NCBI RefSeq assembly: GCF_037042905.1
Contig: NC_087262.1
Location: 7,829,001 to 7,893,000, forward strand
Length of the DNA: 64,000 nt
Reading direction: 5' to 3'
DNA from: Lytechinus pictus
Taxonomy: Eukaryota; Echinodermata; Echinoidea; Temnopleuroida; Toxopneustidae
The position numbers and the translations under genes were made by a program. The stretch's first letter is position 1, and each line of letters begins with the position of its first letter. Below, one piece after another: positions 53,185 to 63,378 of the stretch. Under the pieces are notes generated by a model. That model did not search any database, was not told the DNA's origin, and saw only the letters and a program-made list of their open reading frames with translations.

Positions 53185-53370
53185 TGGAACATAGAAAATC
53201 TATTGTCAAATGCCCTTCATGACAATGAAGTCTTTGTCGATGGTCCGGGTGAACCGAAACAGCCGTTTCGTCCGTGACTCTGGACAGACGACTCGTTTGC
53301 AATTTTTCGTCAGCTCCGAAACGTCGGACGAAAGCGCTGTTCCGAATCACCTATTTTCGACAAAGACCTC
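53185..53370. mobile_element. Hairpin MITE related to the intron 5 repeat
   Basis: GAAGTCTTTGTCGATGG at 53227 faces an inverted partner ending TCGACAAAGACCTC at 53370. The inner arms also match (GGTGAACCGAAACAGCCGTT against the complement of AGCGCTGTTCCGAATCACC). The flank GGAACATAGAAAATCTATTG is shared with 46871-46940. It is a short non-coding foldback element. Confidence 0.65.
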
Positions 53371-53594
53371 CAAAGGTTTACATTATGATTTGACTTGCAT
53401 TTTCAATTCATTTGCTGCGTGCTGGGATTGATTCTGCATCGCACTGCGAACACACCCTAATAAATGCTACATGCACACCAACAAAATCGATAACGGAAAC
53501 CGACCGATTATCATGTCGGTACGCCATTGGAAATAACGTAATGGTTTTGACCCGCCTGGAGTCCGTGTCGTTGGTGTGACGGTAATATAATGGT

Positions 53595-54060
53595 AGATAA
53601 CAATGATGATGATGATAATGAGGATGATGAAGAAGATGATCGCTATAATGAAGATGGTGATGATGATTATGATGATGATTATTATGAGTAAGATGATGTT
53701 GATTGATGACGATAATAATTGGGATGATGATGGTGGTAATGTAGATGATGGTAACAATGATGGTGATGATAGTGAGGATAATGAAGATGGTGATAATGAT
53801 GATTCTGATGATGATGATCGCTATAATGACGATAGTGATGATTACAATGATGATGATTATGATGATGATGATGATGGTAACAATGACGGTGATGATTGTA
53901 GTGATAATGATGAGGATGATGGTAACAATGACGGTGATGATTGTAGTGATAATGATGAGGATGATCGCTTTAATGGTGATGATGATAGTGATGGTGATGA
54001 AGAAGATGATAAAAGTGGTGATGGTGATGATAATAATTATGCTGATGATGATTATGATGA
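53595..54060. repeat. (GAT)n compound microsatellite
   Basis: About 460 bp of degenerate GAT/GGT/AAT triplets, containing a tandem duplication of a roughly 45-bp unit (GGTAACAATGACGGTGATGA and its continuation near 53876-53966). It is open on both strands and simple sequence, not a gene. Confidence 0.95.
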
Positions 54061-54977
54061 GGACTTTGGCAAATATAGACCCAGGGGTGGGAAAGTGTAG
54101 CAGCGCCCCCCCCCCCCATTGGCGGCGCAAAAAAGTGGGAAAAAAAAGAAGAAAAAGGATGGAGAGAAGGAGAAGAAGGGAGGGAGGAGAATGAAACATG
54201 GCAAGGAAAATAATTGGGAAATAGAAAAAAAAATAATCAGGTCATTATATGAAACAAAAAAAGTCGGCAACAACCACAATAATTACAGTCTGTACAAATC
54301 ATCTTTTAAATTTAATTTTATTGGAAATTAGATACTTTTTTCACACAAGGCATTCTAATTACTTTTTCCTAATTTCTTTAAATAAACTCAAGGTGAGGAA
54401 ACTGGAATAGGCAACTGACTCTCTTCGAAGTGTTTTAAACCTATAGACGGTTCCTCTTAGTAATGCAGCAACATGGCCGTAAGCAGTCTTTCTTCGGGGG
54501 GGGGGGCACAAATTTGGATGAAACTTGATAGCGAGTGGGCGAAGCAACCAAGCTGGTCATGAGGCACTTTTGTATTTTCTAAAGTGAAATCAGAGGATTT
54601 CGTGGATACGTTTGGTGAATTTTTTTTTTATTATTCAAATTGTGTGTTTTCACAATTTGGAGGAGGGGGGGGGGGGGTGTTCCACCTCCTGCTGCGAGGA
54701 CGGCCATGTGGAGCATCGTACGATATTACGTTTTTTCTCCTTGCGTAATACCATACATTTAATTATCCCTTCAGTTTAATTAAATTTAATTAAACATTTA
54801 TTTTATTTCGACTGACATTTCATCTAATTTCATATAAAACATAGAAATCAATAATAACGTAGTAAGAATAATGGATTTAAGTACAGTATGCGGATGGAAG
54901 AAGGCGTTATAAACCAAGAGAGCAAGTGCCTGTGTCAGGATACGCATGTAAAACTACATACAGTAACTAAACATCAA

Positions 54978-55090
54978 TTAAAGGTATTGTTTAACTTTGT
55001 GAGCAGCCGATTAAAACAATTCTCAAACCAAGATGAAACATGTGCACAAGTGCATTTATTAGAACTAATAAACCCTGAAAACAACCATTA
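54978..55090 (+). repeat. TTAA-type dispersed repeat fragment, copy B
   Basis: TTAAAGGTATTGTTTAACTT, GTGAGCAGCCGATTAAAAC and AACCCTGAAAACAACC match, in order, the minus-strand copy at 37286-37398. The same TTAA-AGG end is found on the two TTAA MITEs of this window. Confidence 0.7.
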
Positions 55091-55137
55091 TTGATAATGA
55101 AAAGCTGAAACTACAAGGCAAACCCCGATTTTGTAAA

Positions 55138-55158
55138 TAGGCGTCTTATAGACGCCTA
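55138..55158. repeat. Perfect 9-bp-arm hairpin
   Basis: TAGGCGTCT, a TAT loop, then AGACGCCTA: perfect complementarity over nine base pairs in an AT-rich setting. It lies about 50 bp beyond repeat copy B and may belong to the same element. It is not followed by a T-run. Confidence 0.6.
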
Positions 55159-55729
55159 AATAGTACACATAAGTGTATGGGATGAAATTAAGATGGTGTT
55201 TTCGGTCACTTTATATTTCAATTTTTGAAGCACTAAATAATTATTATCGAACGCAATTTTGTCTGGGCTTCATTTTTGTAACATATCACAGACACAGGTG
55301 ACAAGTGTGACCTTCTAGCTCAGATTTTTTAAAAGTAAAACCAATGTTAACCAATCACTTTAACAAAAGAAAAATTTAAGTGGAAAGGAATAGAAGAGAG
55401 AAAAAAGAGCTATTGAGAGGTGAGCAAGTAGAATGGAACTTTGATAAGATCATAATAATCCTAACGGCAACATACACCAAACGAAGTAAAATTAATGCAT
55501 TGCGAATCAAATAAGATGAGTGACTTTACACTGATTACTTATACATGTATTAGATCAGCATGATTTTTAGGTGGCTTTTCATCACTACTTATGGGACACA
55601 GATGGCGCTCTTCATGACTTAGCAATGGTCTTCGATCAACTACCCTCATTGAAATGAGTGCCAAGACCTACAAATGAACGGGACTATGATTTTGGGGTTC
55701 GTAAACGTCTAGCAATTGTGTATCTTAAT

Positions 55730-55900
55730 TTATTAATTTATTTATTTGTGTATTTATTTATTTGATTATTCATTTACTTATTTAATTTAGATATTTATTT
55801 ATTTATGCATTTATATGTTCATTTATTTATTCATTTATAATTTTATATTCATTTATTTATTTCTTCATTTTAATTTTATTTATTTATTCATTAATCTATC
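55730..55900. repeat. TTTA/TTCA-rich simple sequence
   Basis: Long stretch of TTTATTTATTT with TTCATTTATTT variants. It is low-complexity AT-rich DNA with no coding sense. Confidence 0.9.
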
Positions 55901-56140
55901 TAACAATAGTAAATATATAATTCTTCCATTGTGAATACTATGTTCTTTATATATCTATTGAACTCCTAATGGAATATAACTTGAATAACATGAACACACA
56001 ATTTAGAAATACTTAACACGAAGACTTAAAGAGTGAATACTACAAATATTGAATAAGCAAACTCCTCCACTTCTTATTTGCCACAAGTGATACTCTTATA
56101 TTAACGAATCGGAAATGGTCAACAGAGTTGTGACCGACGC

Positions 56141-56734
56141 TTAAAGGAGAATGAAACTCTTGGAGCAAGTTAGCTTTTGTGAAAGCAGAAAAATCAAAGA
56201 ATAAGATCAACAAACGTTTGAGTAAAATAGGACTAGCAATAGAAGAGTTATGAGCATTTGAATGTCGAGATCACTAATGCTATGGAGATCCTCCCATTGG
56301 CAATGCGACCAAGATCTATGATGTCACAGATGAACAACTCTCCCCTTTTGGACACTGAAAATATACCCCAAAACATCTCTTTTTGCTCATTCTAATCATA
56401 TATGACAAACGATTCATCAATGATATAATGTTGTGAAACCTCTGTACTTGTCCTCTCATAAAGAGAACACCTCACATTGTGATAGACTCTATAAAAGTGA
56501 GAATATAAGTGAAATAAGTACTAAAGTAATGAGGGAGTTGTACGTGTGTGACATCACAGATCTTGGTCGCATTGCCAATGGGAGGATCAACATGGCATTA
56601 GTGATCTCAATATTCAAATGCTCATAACTTTCTTATTATTCATTCAATCTTCCTCAAACTTTCAACAATATGTTTCTTTGATTTTTCTCTTTGATATGGA
56701 TTCAGCTGGTTTCAAGGGTTTCATTCTCCTTTAA
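56141..56734. mobile_element. 594-bp palindromic MITE with TTAA ends
   Basis: The left end TTAAAGGAGAATGAAACTCT is mirrored at the right end by the complement of GGGTTTCATTCTCCTTTAA. The inner arms also pair: GCAATGCGACCAAGATCTATG near 56300 (split here: GCAATGCGACC, AAGATCTATG) faces CAGATCTTGGTCGCATTGCC near 56558. Almost the whole element is a foldback with a short spacer. TTAA at both boundaries suggests mobilisation by a piggyBac-family transposase. Confidence 0.85.
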
Positions 56735-58198
56735 GGACTTAGGCCCAATTTACACATGCGTCGGGTATGAAGCCGCCTCCGACGCCGGCCTCAAGCCTGT
56801 AGTTTGGTGCGTACACAAGAGGTAGACTAAAATTGTTTTCATTTTCCTCCTTATCCACGACGACTAAAGGGACACATGTGCCTGCCTTTTAACGTCAACA
56901 TTTTATATTCTCCGTTATATCTCAGTCACGTTTGCTCTATATAGGTCTTATGCTCTATTCACTGCTCGATATGTGAATATTTTGCTTTAGAAAAACTAAA
57001 ATGAACAGGTTTCGACAATAATTATTGGCTTTCTTGTACTATTCACCGATTTCACGACCGTGATTGTCACGTTGTGCTAGAGGCATTGCGATTCCATCGG
57101 GCATGTAGGGTTGTTCACAGAACAACAGGATGACTTTTCTGCTTTTCAGATTATGAATTCGATTTTTTTTTTCAATTTCCTTTCAATTTCCAGACGAAAA
57201 AACGGATATCCAGTGCTCAAATGTTTTATTGTTTTATTTTTTCGTTTGGCTCTTATTTGGCCTAAATTGCTACGTCAGGAAAAATTGTTACACATAATCT
57301 GAATGAAGGTAGGATTGGAAGCTACGTCAAATACGCGGGAAACATAATATGGCAAAATCTAGTCAAGAGCTCTAGATTTCATCAATTCAAGCTTGCAGGA
57401 ATATATATTTATTATTCATGTACCATAATGTACGTGATTGAAGTGAAGAAAATGAAATGCGTAATCTGTCGATAGGCAGAAAAATTACCCTTTCTGTGTA
57501 CAAACCAATGGAATCACAACTCGTCTAACATGACGTAACGCTCTTGAGGCCGGTGAAAAGGACAAGAAAGCCTATTTTCGAGACCTGGCAATTGCATCTA
57601 TTCTTAAGCAAAATACTCACCCGGTAAGCGGTGGAAATGCATAAAGGTTGCATTTCTATGTTTAGTTGTAAAAAAAGCTTTCGATTGGTATTTGATTTGT
57701 CAATTTCACTTTTTGGCCCGGTCTGGGTCTTTGACGGAGATTTAGTCATGAACACATTATCGCAATTCATTACCAGTGCATCAGTCATAATTATGTATGC
57801 ATTTTGTATTTCTTCTTTTTTTCGAAAGATCCGAGATTGCCATGAGTTATTGATGACATCATAACAAGTTTTTAAAATATCAGGAATTCAAACATTTATA
57901 CGCTTCTTCACATAAGCTACATGAAATCGGTTTTCGTACACAAACTTACTAACACAGCTATACTATAATGACTATGACTATATCGATATTAGAACATTAT
58001 ACATGCACACATCAAATCACACATATTCAGTAAAAGGGAAACAATCAAATACATCCGTAAAAGGATACAACCTGGGTAAAGAGATTAAACATAAACAAAA
58101 TTCAAAATATTTGATCGACTTAAAAAGAATGAAGAAGATTATTTTGTCTTTATGCCATTTCGGTTTTCTTTGCCGGCCTTTGTCGCAGGCACACCTAC

Positions 58199-58281
58199 GT
58201 TTGACGATTCCTACTCCTGCCCGATCAAAACTATTTTGCGTTGTAAGAACTGACATATCTTCTTTCATGTCTTTGGTCTGA
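58199..58281 (-). CDS. CCP membrane protein gene, predicted cytoplasmic-tail exon (end uncertain)
   Basis: On the minus strand a good acceptor (CAATTTTCTTACAG) precedes a frame that completes the split codon left by the transmembrane exon. It continues QTKDMKEDMSVLTTQNS and FDRAGVGIVK. The composition (polar, charged, Ser/Thr-rich) suits a cytoplasmic tail. The exon end is unsure: weak donors GTAGGT and GTGTGC lie near 58198 and 58194. Alternatively the frame runs on (RRCACDKGRQRKPKWHKDK and then hydrophobic residues) to a stop at 58017. No function can be assigned to the tail; it has no recognisable ITAM or kinase motif. Confidence 0.5.
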
Positions 58282-58330
58282 CTGTAAGAAAATTGTCAAC
58301 ATGGGAAGCGTTTCATTACGCATCTGGTCA

Positions 58331-58440
58331 ATGATTTTCACTGACAAACTTACCCTGAGCCAATCAGATGCAGGGGTTTTACTAGCTTATAACAATAGTC
58401 AGTGAAAATCACCCACTATTCATTTTAATTTCATGAAATG
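58331..58440. mobile_element. Small hairpin repeat related to the one at 30.36 kb
   Basis: Perfect 13-bp inverted ends GATTTTCACTGAC (58333-58345) and GTCAGTGAAAATC (58398-58410) enclose CCAATCAGATGCAGGGG and AGCTTATAACAATA, the motif pair also found near 30358-30436. It lies in the predicted intron between the tail and transmembrane exons of the minus-strand gene. Confidence 0.65.
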
Positions 58441-58948
58441 CTCCCATTGATGTACATCCTACATGTTCGTACTGTATGCAGGATTATCGTGAATTTCAGC
58501 AGCTTGGCCTGGGCTCCTCCTATTTCCATGAAACAAATAAAAATAATGAATATATAAGAAATTAGTCGAAATCATTTAGATTGGGAGTATTTCGAAGCGG
58601 GGTGAAGGTAATAGCCCAATCTATGACGTCATTATATCGCAAACAAGGGCAATATGGTGCTACAGGGGGTGGGGGGGGGGGTGGTTGTGGGCGTTCGTAC
58701 CATTGCCTCCTGTCATGCCTGTTGCTTAAATTTCTATCTAGTATTGCCCAATAGCGCCAAAGTTTGGTTAGGACTGAACCTGAGTAAAATGTTAATTTAA
58801 GGTAAATATTAACATTTGTGATTTTGCTTGTCCATGTCGTCATTGCTTCAATAATTTCAGGGTCTCTCTGACATTTTTTAACCCTCCTTTGTAACGATAT
58901 ACATATATGTATATATAGTACACAAGTGTAGACAAATGAAGAGTTTGG

Positions 58949-59339
58949 TTGCAAAAGTGGTTAGGTCCACTTTGAACCATTCCGAGAAAAAAAAAATCAT
59001 GTTTTGTATTCACACTTATTCAATATTCTTATGAGAAACTAAATTGTCATGATCGTACTACCCTATCTGTGAACATAAAATTGGTATAGAAGAAATCTAC
59101 CTGTCTTCATATTTTTTAAAATATTATTTTCCAAAAGAAATATTTGTGGACCTCACCCCTTTTGCGACCAAACTAAAACGAACCTTACCCCTTTTGAAAA
59201 AAGTGATTTTTCTTTGCCATTTTTGATCACTTTTTAATGGCAATTTCAACTCTTCTTTGGTATCATCTGAAAGAGCTAAATCTATACATTCAGACCAAAA
59301 AAAAAACTTGATGAAAAATGGACCTAACCCCTTTTGCAA
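58949..59339. mobile_element. 391-bp MITE with 21-bp inverted ends
   Basis: The left end TTGCAAAAGTGGTTAGGTCC(A) and the right end, complement of (T)GGACCTAACCCCTTTTGCAA, differ at one position over 21 bases. Internal sub-copies of the same word (GGACCTCACCCCTTTTGCGA and ACCTTACCCCTTTTGAA near 59150-59200) suggest nested or amplified ends. There is no coding capacity. It lies in an intron of the minus-strand membrane protein gene. Confidence 0.75.
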
Positions 59340-59913
59340 ATGAGCTCGTCAAATATTATTTCATTTGTCATATCGATTCATGCATTTATAGATATATTCA
59401 TGTAAGATTAGGCCTTATTAAAAACGCACACTCCCACACCCCCGCACACGCACGAACCCCTCCACACGTAGATCTGTTATTCATATATGAATTGATGTGT
59501 TTTTGTTTATATTACGTAAATGTACTTGAAACCTAGTGACATGACAATTGGTTATGAATGATGAGGAATAGTTAAGAATTATTATATGGAATGTTTTCAT
59601 ATATGTTCGTATATATAATTATGTCTTGTTTGAAATGTCACAATTGTGGAAAATTCAGAATAACCTAATAAGACTTGATTAATATTTGTTTAATTGGAAA
59701 AGATATTATTGCAATGTACATATTCGATATGACATTAATTGTTTAAACTGTTCATTGTTTTGTTACAGTTTCACGGCACTGTTTGGAATAAACTTTCAAC
59801 ATCCGTCTAAACGTTTGATCTTTTGACTTTTGTCTACATAACTTTATGGCAGGTATAGTGAAACTCGCTTGTGGGAATTAGTTTCATATATCAGTCAAAT
59901 AAATATTAAATAC

Positions 59914-60028
59914 CTTTCCTTCTGCGTCTTTGATTTGCTAATCACAACGGTGATAATTACAATGACGAGTATGAGGAGAATCAATGACAGTCCGATAGTT
60001 ATTCCAATGACCACGGGCAGCGGCAGAC
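59914..60028 (-). CDS. CCP membrane protein gene, transmembrane exon
   Basis: A 115-bp exon on the minus strand between TCTCTTTTAAG and AG|GTATTT. It encodes LPLPVVIGITIGLSLILL, then VIVIITVVISKSKTQKE. This is a single hydrophobic helix of about 24 residues followed by a basic stop-transfer stretch (SKSKTQK), as in type I membrane proteins. The acceptor phase matches the donor of the CCP exon (G|GT), and the exon ends with two bases of a codon. The extracellular side is therefore the CCP module. Confidence 0.8.
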
Positions 60029-60587
60029 CTTAAAAGAGAGCAATTTAATTACCAACTTTAAACTGAGAAATAAGCCAGGGGTAAGCGAAAGAAAAAAAAA
60101 CTAAAAAGACCAATCCACCAAACACAAAATTCATCGAAATAATACTGTTAAATTGAACTAAATAAGCTGATATAAAGTATAATTAAACTTTAATCTAAAC
60201 AAGCAAAATAGGAATAGAAAAACACATACACCTACCCTCAGTCACACCCGCATAGGCTATACACACACAAAAAGGCTGTGTCTAAGGCATAAGAACATTT
60301 GCTACTTTTTCTCTTTTTGGCACAAATTCAAACAAAATTTGGAGGACATGTTTTGAAAAAAAAATCAGCTTATAAATTGCATATATATATAATATCTACA
60401 AAGAGTTAATGAAGAAACTCTGAATAATGATTTGGGATTTAAACAAATTTTGCTCAATGATTGCTGTAAAATTACTTGGTGAGTCAGAAAACGAGTTAAA
60501 AAAGATCGACGCTTATATACTTGGCTTTGTCTATCGCAAAATTAAACATCCAAAACAAGTAGATAAAGGACATTGCACTGGACTTAC

Positions 60588-60794
60588 CTCTTTGGTCTCT
60601 ATCTGGAGCGACCACCTTTGCATCGCACGTCGGAATAATGCCATCACTCCATACTCCATTTGATTGGCACGTTAACGTGACCACGTGACTCAGTTCAAAT
60701 CCGGCATTGCACTCAAATGTAGCTACGCCGCCTGGCATGTATGTCGTTACGGTAACACTTCCGTTAGTGGGGATGGGGGCAGGTGGACAACCCA
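60588..60794 (-). CDS. Sushi/CCP (complement control protein) module exon of a type I membrane protein, partial gene
   Basis: A 207-bp exon on the minus strand, acceptor TATCTTAAAG and donor GAG|GTAAGT, phase 1 at both ends as is usual for shuffled CCP modules. The translation has one complete module: VGCPPAPIPTNGSVTV, then GGVATFECNAGFELS, VTLTCQSNGVWSDG and IIPTC. That gives four cysteines (C1-C3, C2-C4 pattern) and the conserved Trp before the last cysteine. A charged stalk (DAKVVAPDRDQRG) leads to the membrane helix. CCP modules bind protein ligands in complement regulation and in adhesion. Upstream exons (signal peptide, further modules) were not seen and probably lie beyond the window. 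The precise family is unknown. Confidence 0.88.
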
Positions 60795-61855
60795 CTTTAA
60801 GATATAGATAGGAGAAAAATATATATATTGGAATAGAAAACAGATATAAAAAGAAAAAAAAATAACTCATGGGTCATATTAAACACAAACGCCAATTGTG
60901 GTAACGATCTGAAAATGAGTTCGAACAGAATAATGACATGACCTCCAAGGTGTTTCTATAATTATATAATTAAAAAAATAATAAAAAAAGTGATGAATTT
61001 TGTTGTAGAAAATGTGTAACTGCTGAAAAAATTGGGGAAAAAAAAATCGAAATAAGTGTGACATTCAGCCGGTCGATGTTGGGTCTTTTTCCAAGCAATA
61101 ATAATACAGTGTCCTAGATGTAGTATGTTGATGAGCTTCAGTGTTGTCATGATTTCATGACTTCACAATCTGTAAACGAACCATCTAGCTTTCCATGTAA
61201 ATGATATGGTGTTAACTGACCTTCATTTTAAGAATTTCCCACTAAATAATTGTTTGCTGCAGCTGCTTTCCTTTAGCTTTTAAGTTCAACATTGTCCACT
61301 TTCTTCCGTTCCATTATACTGTAGATCGACTCAAAACATAATAATGTAAAGTACCTTTCAGAGACGGTGGGCAATGAATAGATGCAAGTTAATTCGTAAT
61401 TTCATTTTTTAAAGAGTAATGCAGAACCTAATATGTCAGCATCCCTTCGAATAACCATTATTTGTTTTTACAAAAGTAATATTTTAAAGGAAAATGATTG
61501 AGCAGAAATATTCGTACAGCTATTGACAAATTCCGCTATCATTCATGAGTTATTAAAACACAGTATTTTGCAATAGGAGGTAACAAAGTAGAGTAACGCT
61601 ATTATGCCATCCGACGGTACTCCAGTAAAACTTAGAGATTAATAAGAATAACAAGTTGTATTAGATAGCCAAGCGCGACTGGTCCAAAGTGCGTCACGTG
61701 ACATGATCGAAATTTGTGTATTTTCCCAGCCGGTCCGCCTTCGATAAATACATTGACCAGACAGTCCATGAACATATTTCGTACGTGTATGGCGCCCTCC
61801 TTGGAATAGATGTTACCAATTACACGGAAATAGGGCCTTTGTAGGACTAAAGTAG
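60795..61855. other. Noncoding DNA upstream of the CCP exon
   Basis: AT-rich sequence, probably intronic to the minus-strand gene. I see no further CCP module, signal peptide or repeat with clear ends. A somewhat GC-richer block near 61670-61860 (with CGTCACGTGACATG) borders the recombinase remnant and may belong to it as leader sequence. Confidence 0.5.
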
Positions 61856-61862
61856 TGATCGT

Positions 61863-63378
61863 TTGAAATCGATGAACACTCAATGTCAATATTGCAACAA
61901 ATTTTCGGGCCGAGTACCACGTAATTTAAATGCACTGTGTAGTGCAGGAGTGATTCCGGTCCAGGCCCAGTTTAATGACTTAAAAATGGAGCCTAGATTT
62001 GTGTTGATGAGCAATGAGAAATTAGATCAGCTTTTGGACAATAAGGATTCTAAATCTACTAAAATTTGTGAAACAGACGATAGATACATTCAGTTGCTAT
62101 TGTAGGCCAATGTTACGCAGAGTTCCATGATTGTGAACAGTGTTGAATTTAGACGTTCAAACGACAGGTTGGCTGCAGTCCTCCATAAACTGAAAGCTGA
62201 AGGAAATATTTCAGTAACACACACGGTTCCTATTAGTAAGGAAGACTTTCGAAAAATAATGTCCTCGCGAGCGTTGGATCGTTCTACTCCAAGAGGTCTC
62301 CAGAATGCTGTGTAACAGAGGCAGAATCTTAAGGATCTAAGGGCAGAGGACTTTGCTATTGCTAAGATTCTAGTAACAGGTTATGTTTATCTTGCGAAGG
62401 ATAAACTGACTAAAAATCACAAAAGAGACAAAGATAAAAGGAGCCAATGTGGTCGGATGAATGAGACGAAGGATGAAAATTGTCCTGATAAGTCGTTTTA
62501 TGTTTCGCATCTGAATCGTGACTTTCCGTATTTTTGGCGACGACCAAAATCAAGTGCGCCTCAAGAAAATGTAAAACTTGGAAGCGGACCAGGACCAGGG
62601 AAGTAGTACAAGACCAACAAAATGTGCCATGGTATGATCATCAGATTGTTTGTAAGAATGCATTGGGAAACAACATGAAAAGCATTAGCACTGAAACTAA
62701 CACGTCAAGGCCCTACACGAATCATTGCATTAGAGCCACAACTCTCACTATGTTAGATGAGCAAGGATTTGAGTTCAGGCAAATCATGACTGTTTCAGGA
62801 CCTAAACGTGAGAGCAGTCTTAAACATTACTCTCGAGTTGACGAAAGACACAAACAACAAATGGGCTTATGCCTGTCCGAAAATGTTAGGCTTTCTATTC
62901 CAAGTAGTACAATGTCTAAAGTTAGTGCTAGATTTGGTCCTGGTCCTGGATCTGGTTCAGCAAAAGGAATATCAGGACCATCATATACAGTCAGCAGGCC
63001 ACCACCTAGTCCTGTTTCATCTTATCCACCAGAATCTGCACCTAATGTTACGGCTCAGCCTCAGGATGTACAAAGATCTACATTGAGTCCTGGACCAAGT
63101 CCTGGTTTGACAACAGATTTGCCTCATAAAAAACCTTGTACAATCATAAGCCGCCAACTAGTCCTGTTATATCTCACCCCCAATTTAGTGTAGAATGTGC
63201 ATATGATGTTACGGTTAAGAATCAACATGGATCTCGGTCTGCCCTGTGTCTTGGACCTGGACCGGACTCACAGTCTTCATCTCAAATGAACTTTGTATCA
63301 AATAAATTGGATGTGGACCAGAAAAGGGTCGTACAGTACCATTTCCATCAGTGTACTGTAAATATAATAAACAAGTAG
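61863..63378 (+). pseudogene. Decayed Crypton-type tyrosine recombinase (DUF3504-like) element
   Basis: Fragments in consecutive frames resemble the tyrosine recombinases of Crypton transposons and the host proteins derived from them (KCTD1-, ZMYM- and QRICH1-like DUF3504 domains). In order they are an N-terminal piece (61874-62105), SNDRLAAVLHKLKAEG with STPRGLQNAV (62127-62315), NLKDLRAEDF with AKDKLTKNHK and CGRM (62316-62540), VPWYDHQIVCKNALGNN (about 62625), YTNHCIRATTLTMLDEQGF (62714), SGPKRESSLKHYSR, then a Pro/Gly/Ser-rich tail to 63378. The box II H-x-x-R pair (62723, 62732) and the tyrosine (62828) survive. Stops at 62103, 62313 and 62603, a frameshift between about 62534 and 62610, another near 63140-63190, and an apparent deletion around 62313 that removes the box I arginine region show it is dead. 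No target duplication was identified. Confidence 0.75.

Larger units (their letters stand above)
50185..58190. other. Intergenic noncoding DNA between Pax2/5/8 and the CCP gene
   Basis: AT-rich with no convincing exon. It contains poly-G runs (about 50881, 51657, 53080, 54497 and 54665), a long GAT microsatellite (53595-54060), a hairpin repeat (53227-53370), a TTAA-type repeat copy (54978-55090), a perfect short hairpin (55138-55158), a TTTA-rich tract (55730-55900) and a palindromic TTAA MITE (56141-56734). The tail of a longer Pax 3' UTR could extend into the first part. Confidence 0.7.

Noticed and set aside
53290-53330. Hammerhead-like CCGAAACGTCGG in the 53.2-kb hairpin
   Set aside because: The CUGANGA half of a hammerhead core is missing nearby; the similarity is to one short word only.
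53408-54199. 263-codon Ile/His-rich minus-strand frame, the longest in the window
   Set aside because: It lies over GAT simple sequence; both strands are open and the composition is meaningless.
57525-57790. Possible further tail exon of the CCP gene (minus strand, ending at a GTGAGT donor near 57620)
   Set aside because: A strong donor is present, but no pyrimidine-tract acceptor precedes the frame, and the phase cannot be matched with confidence.
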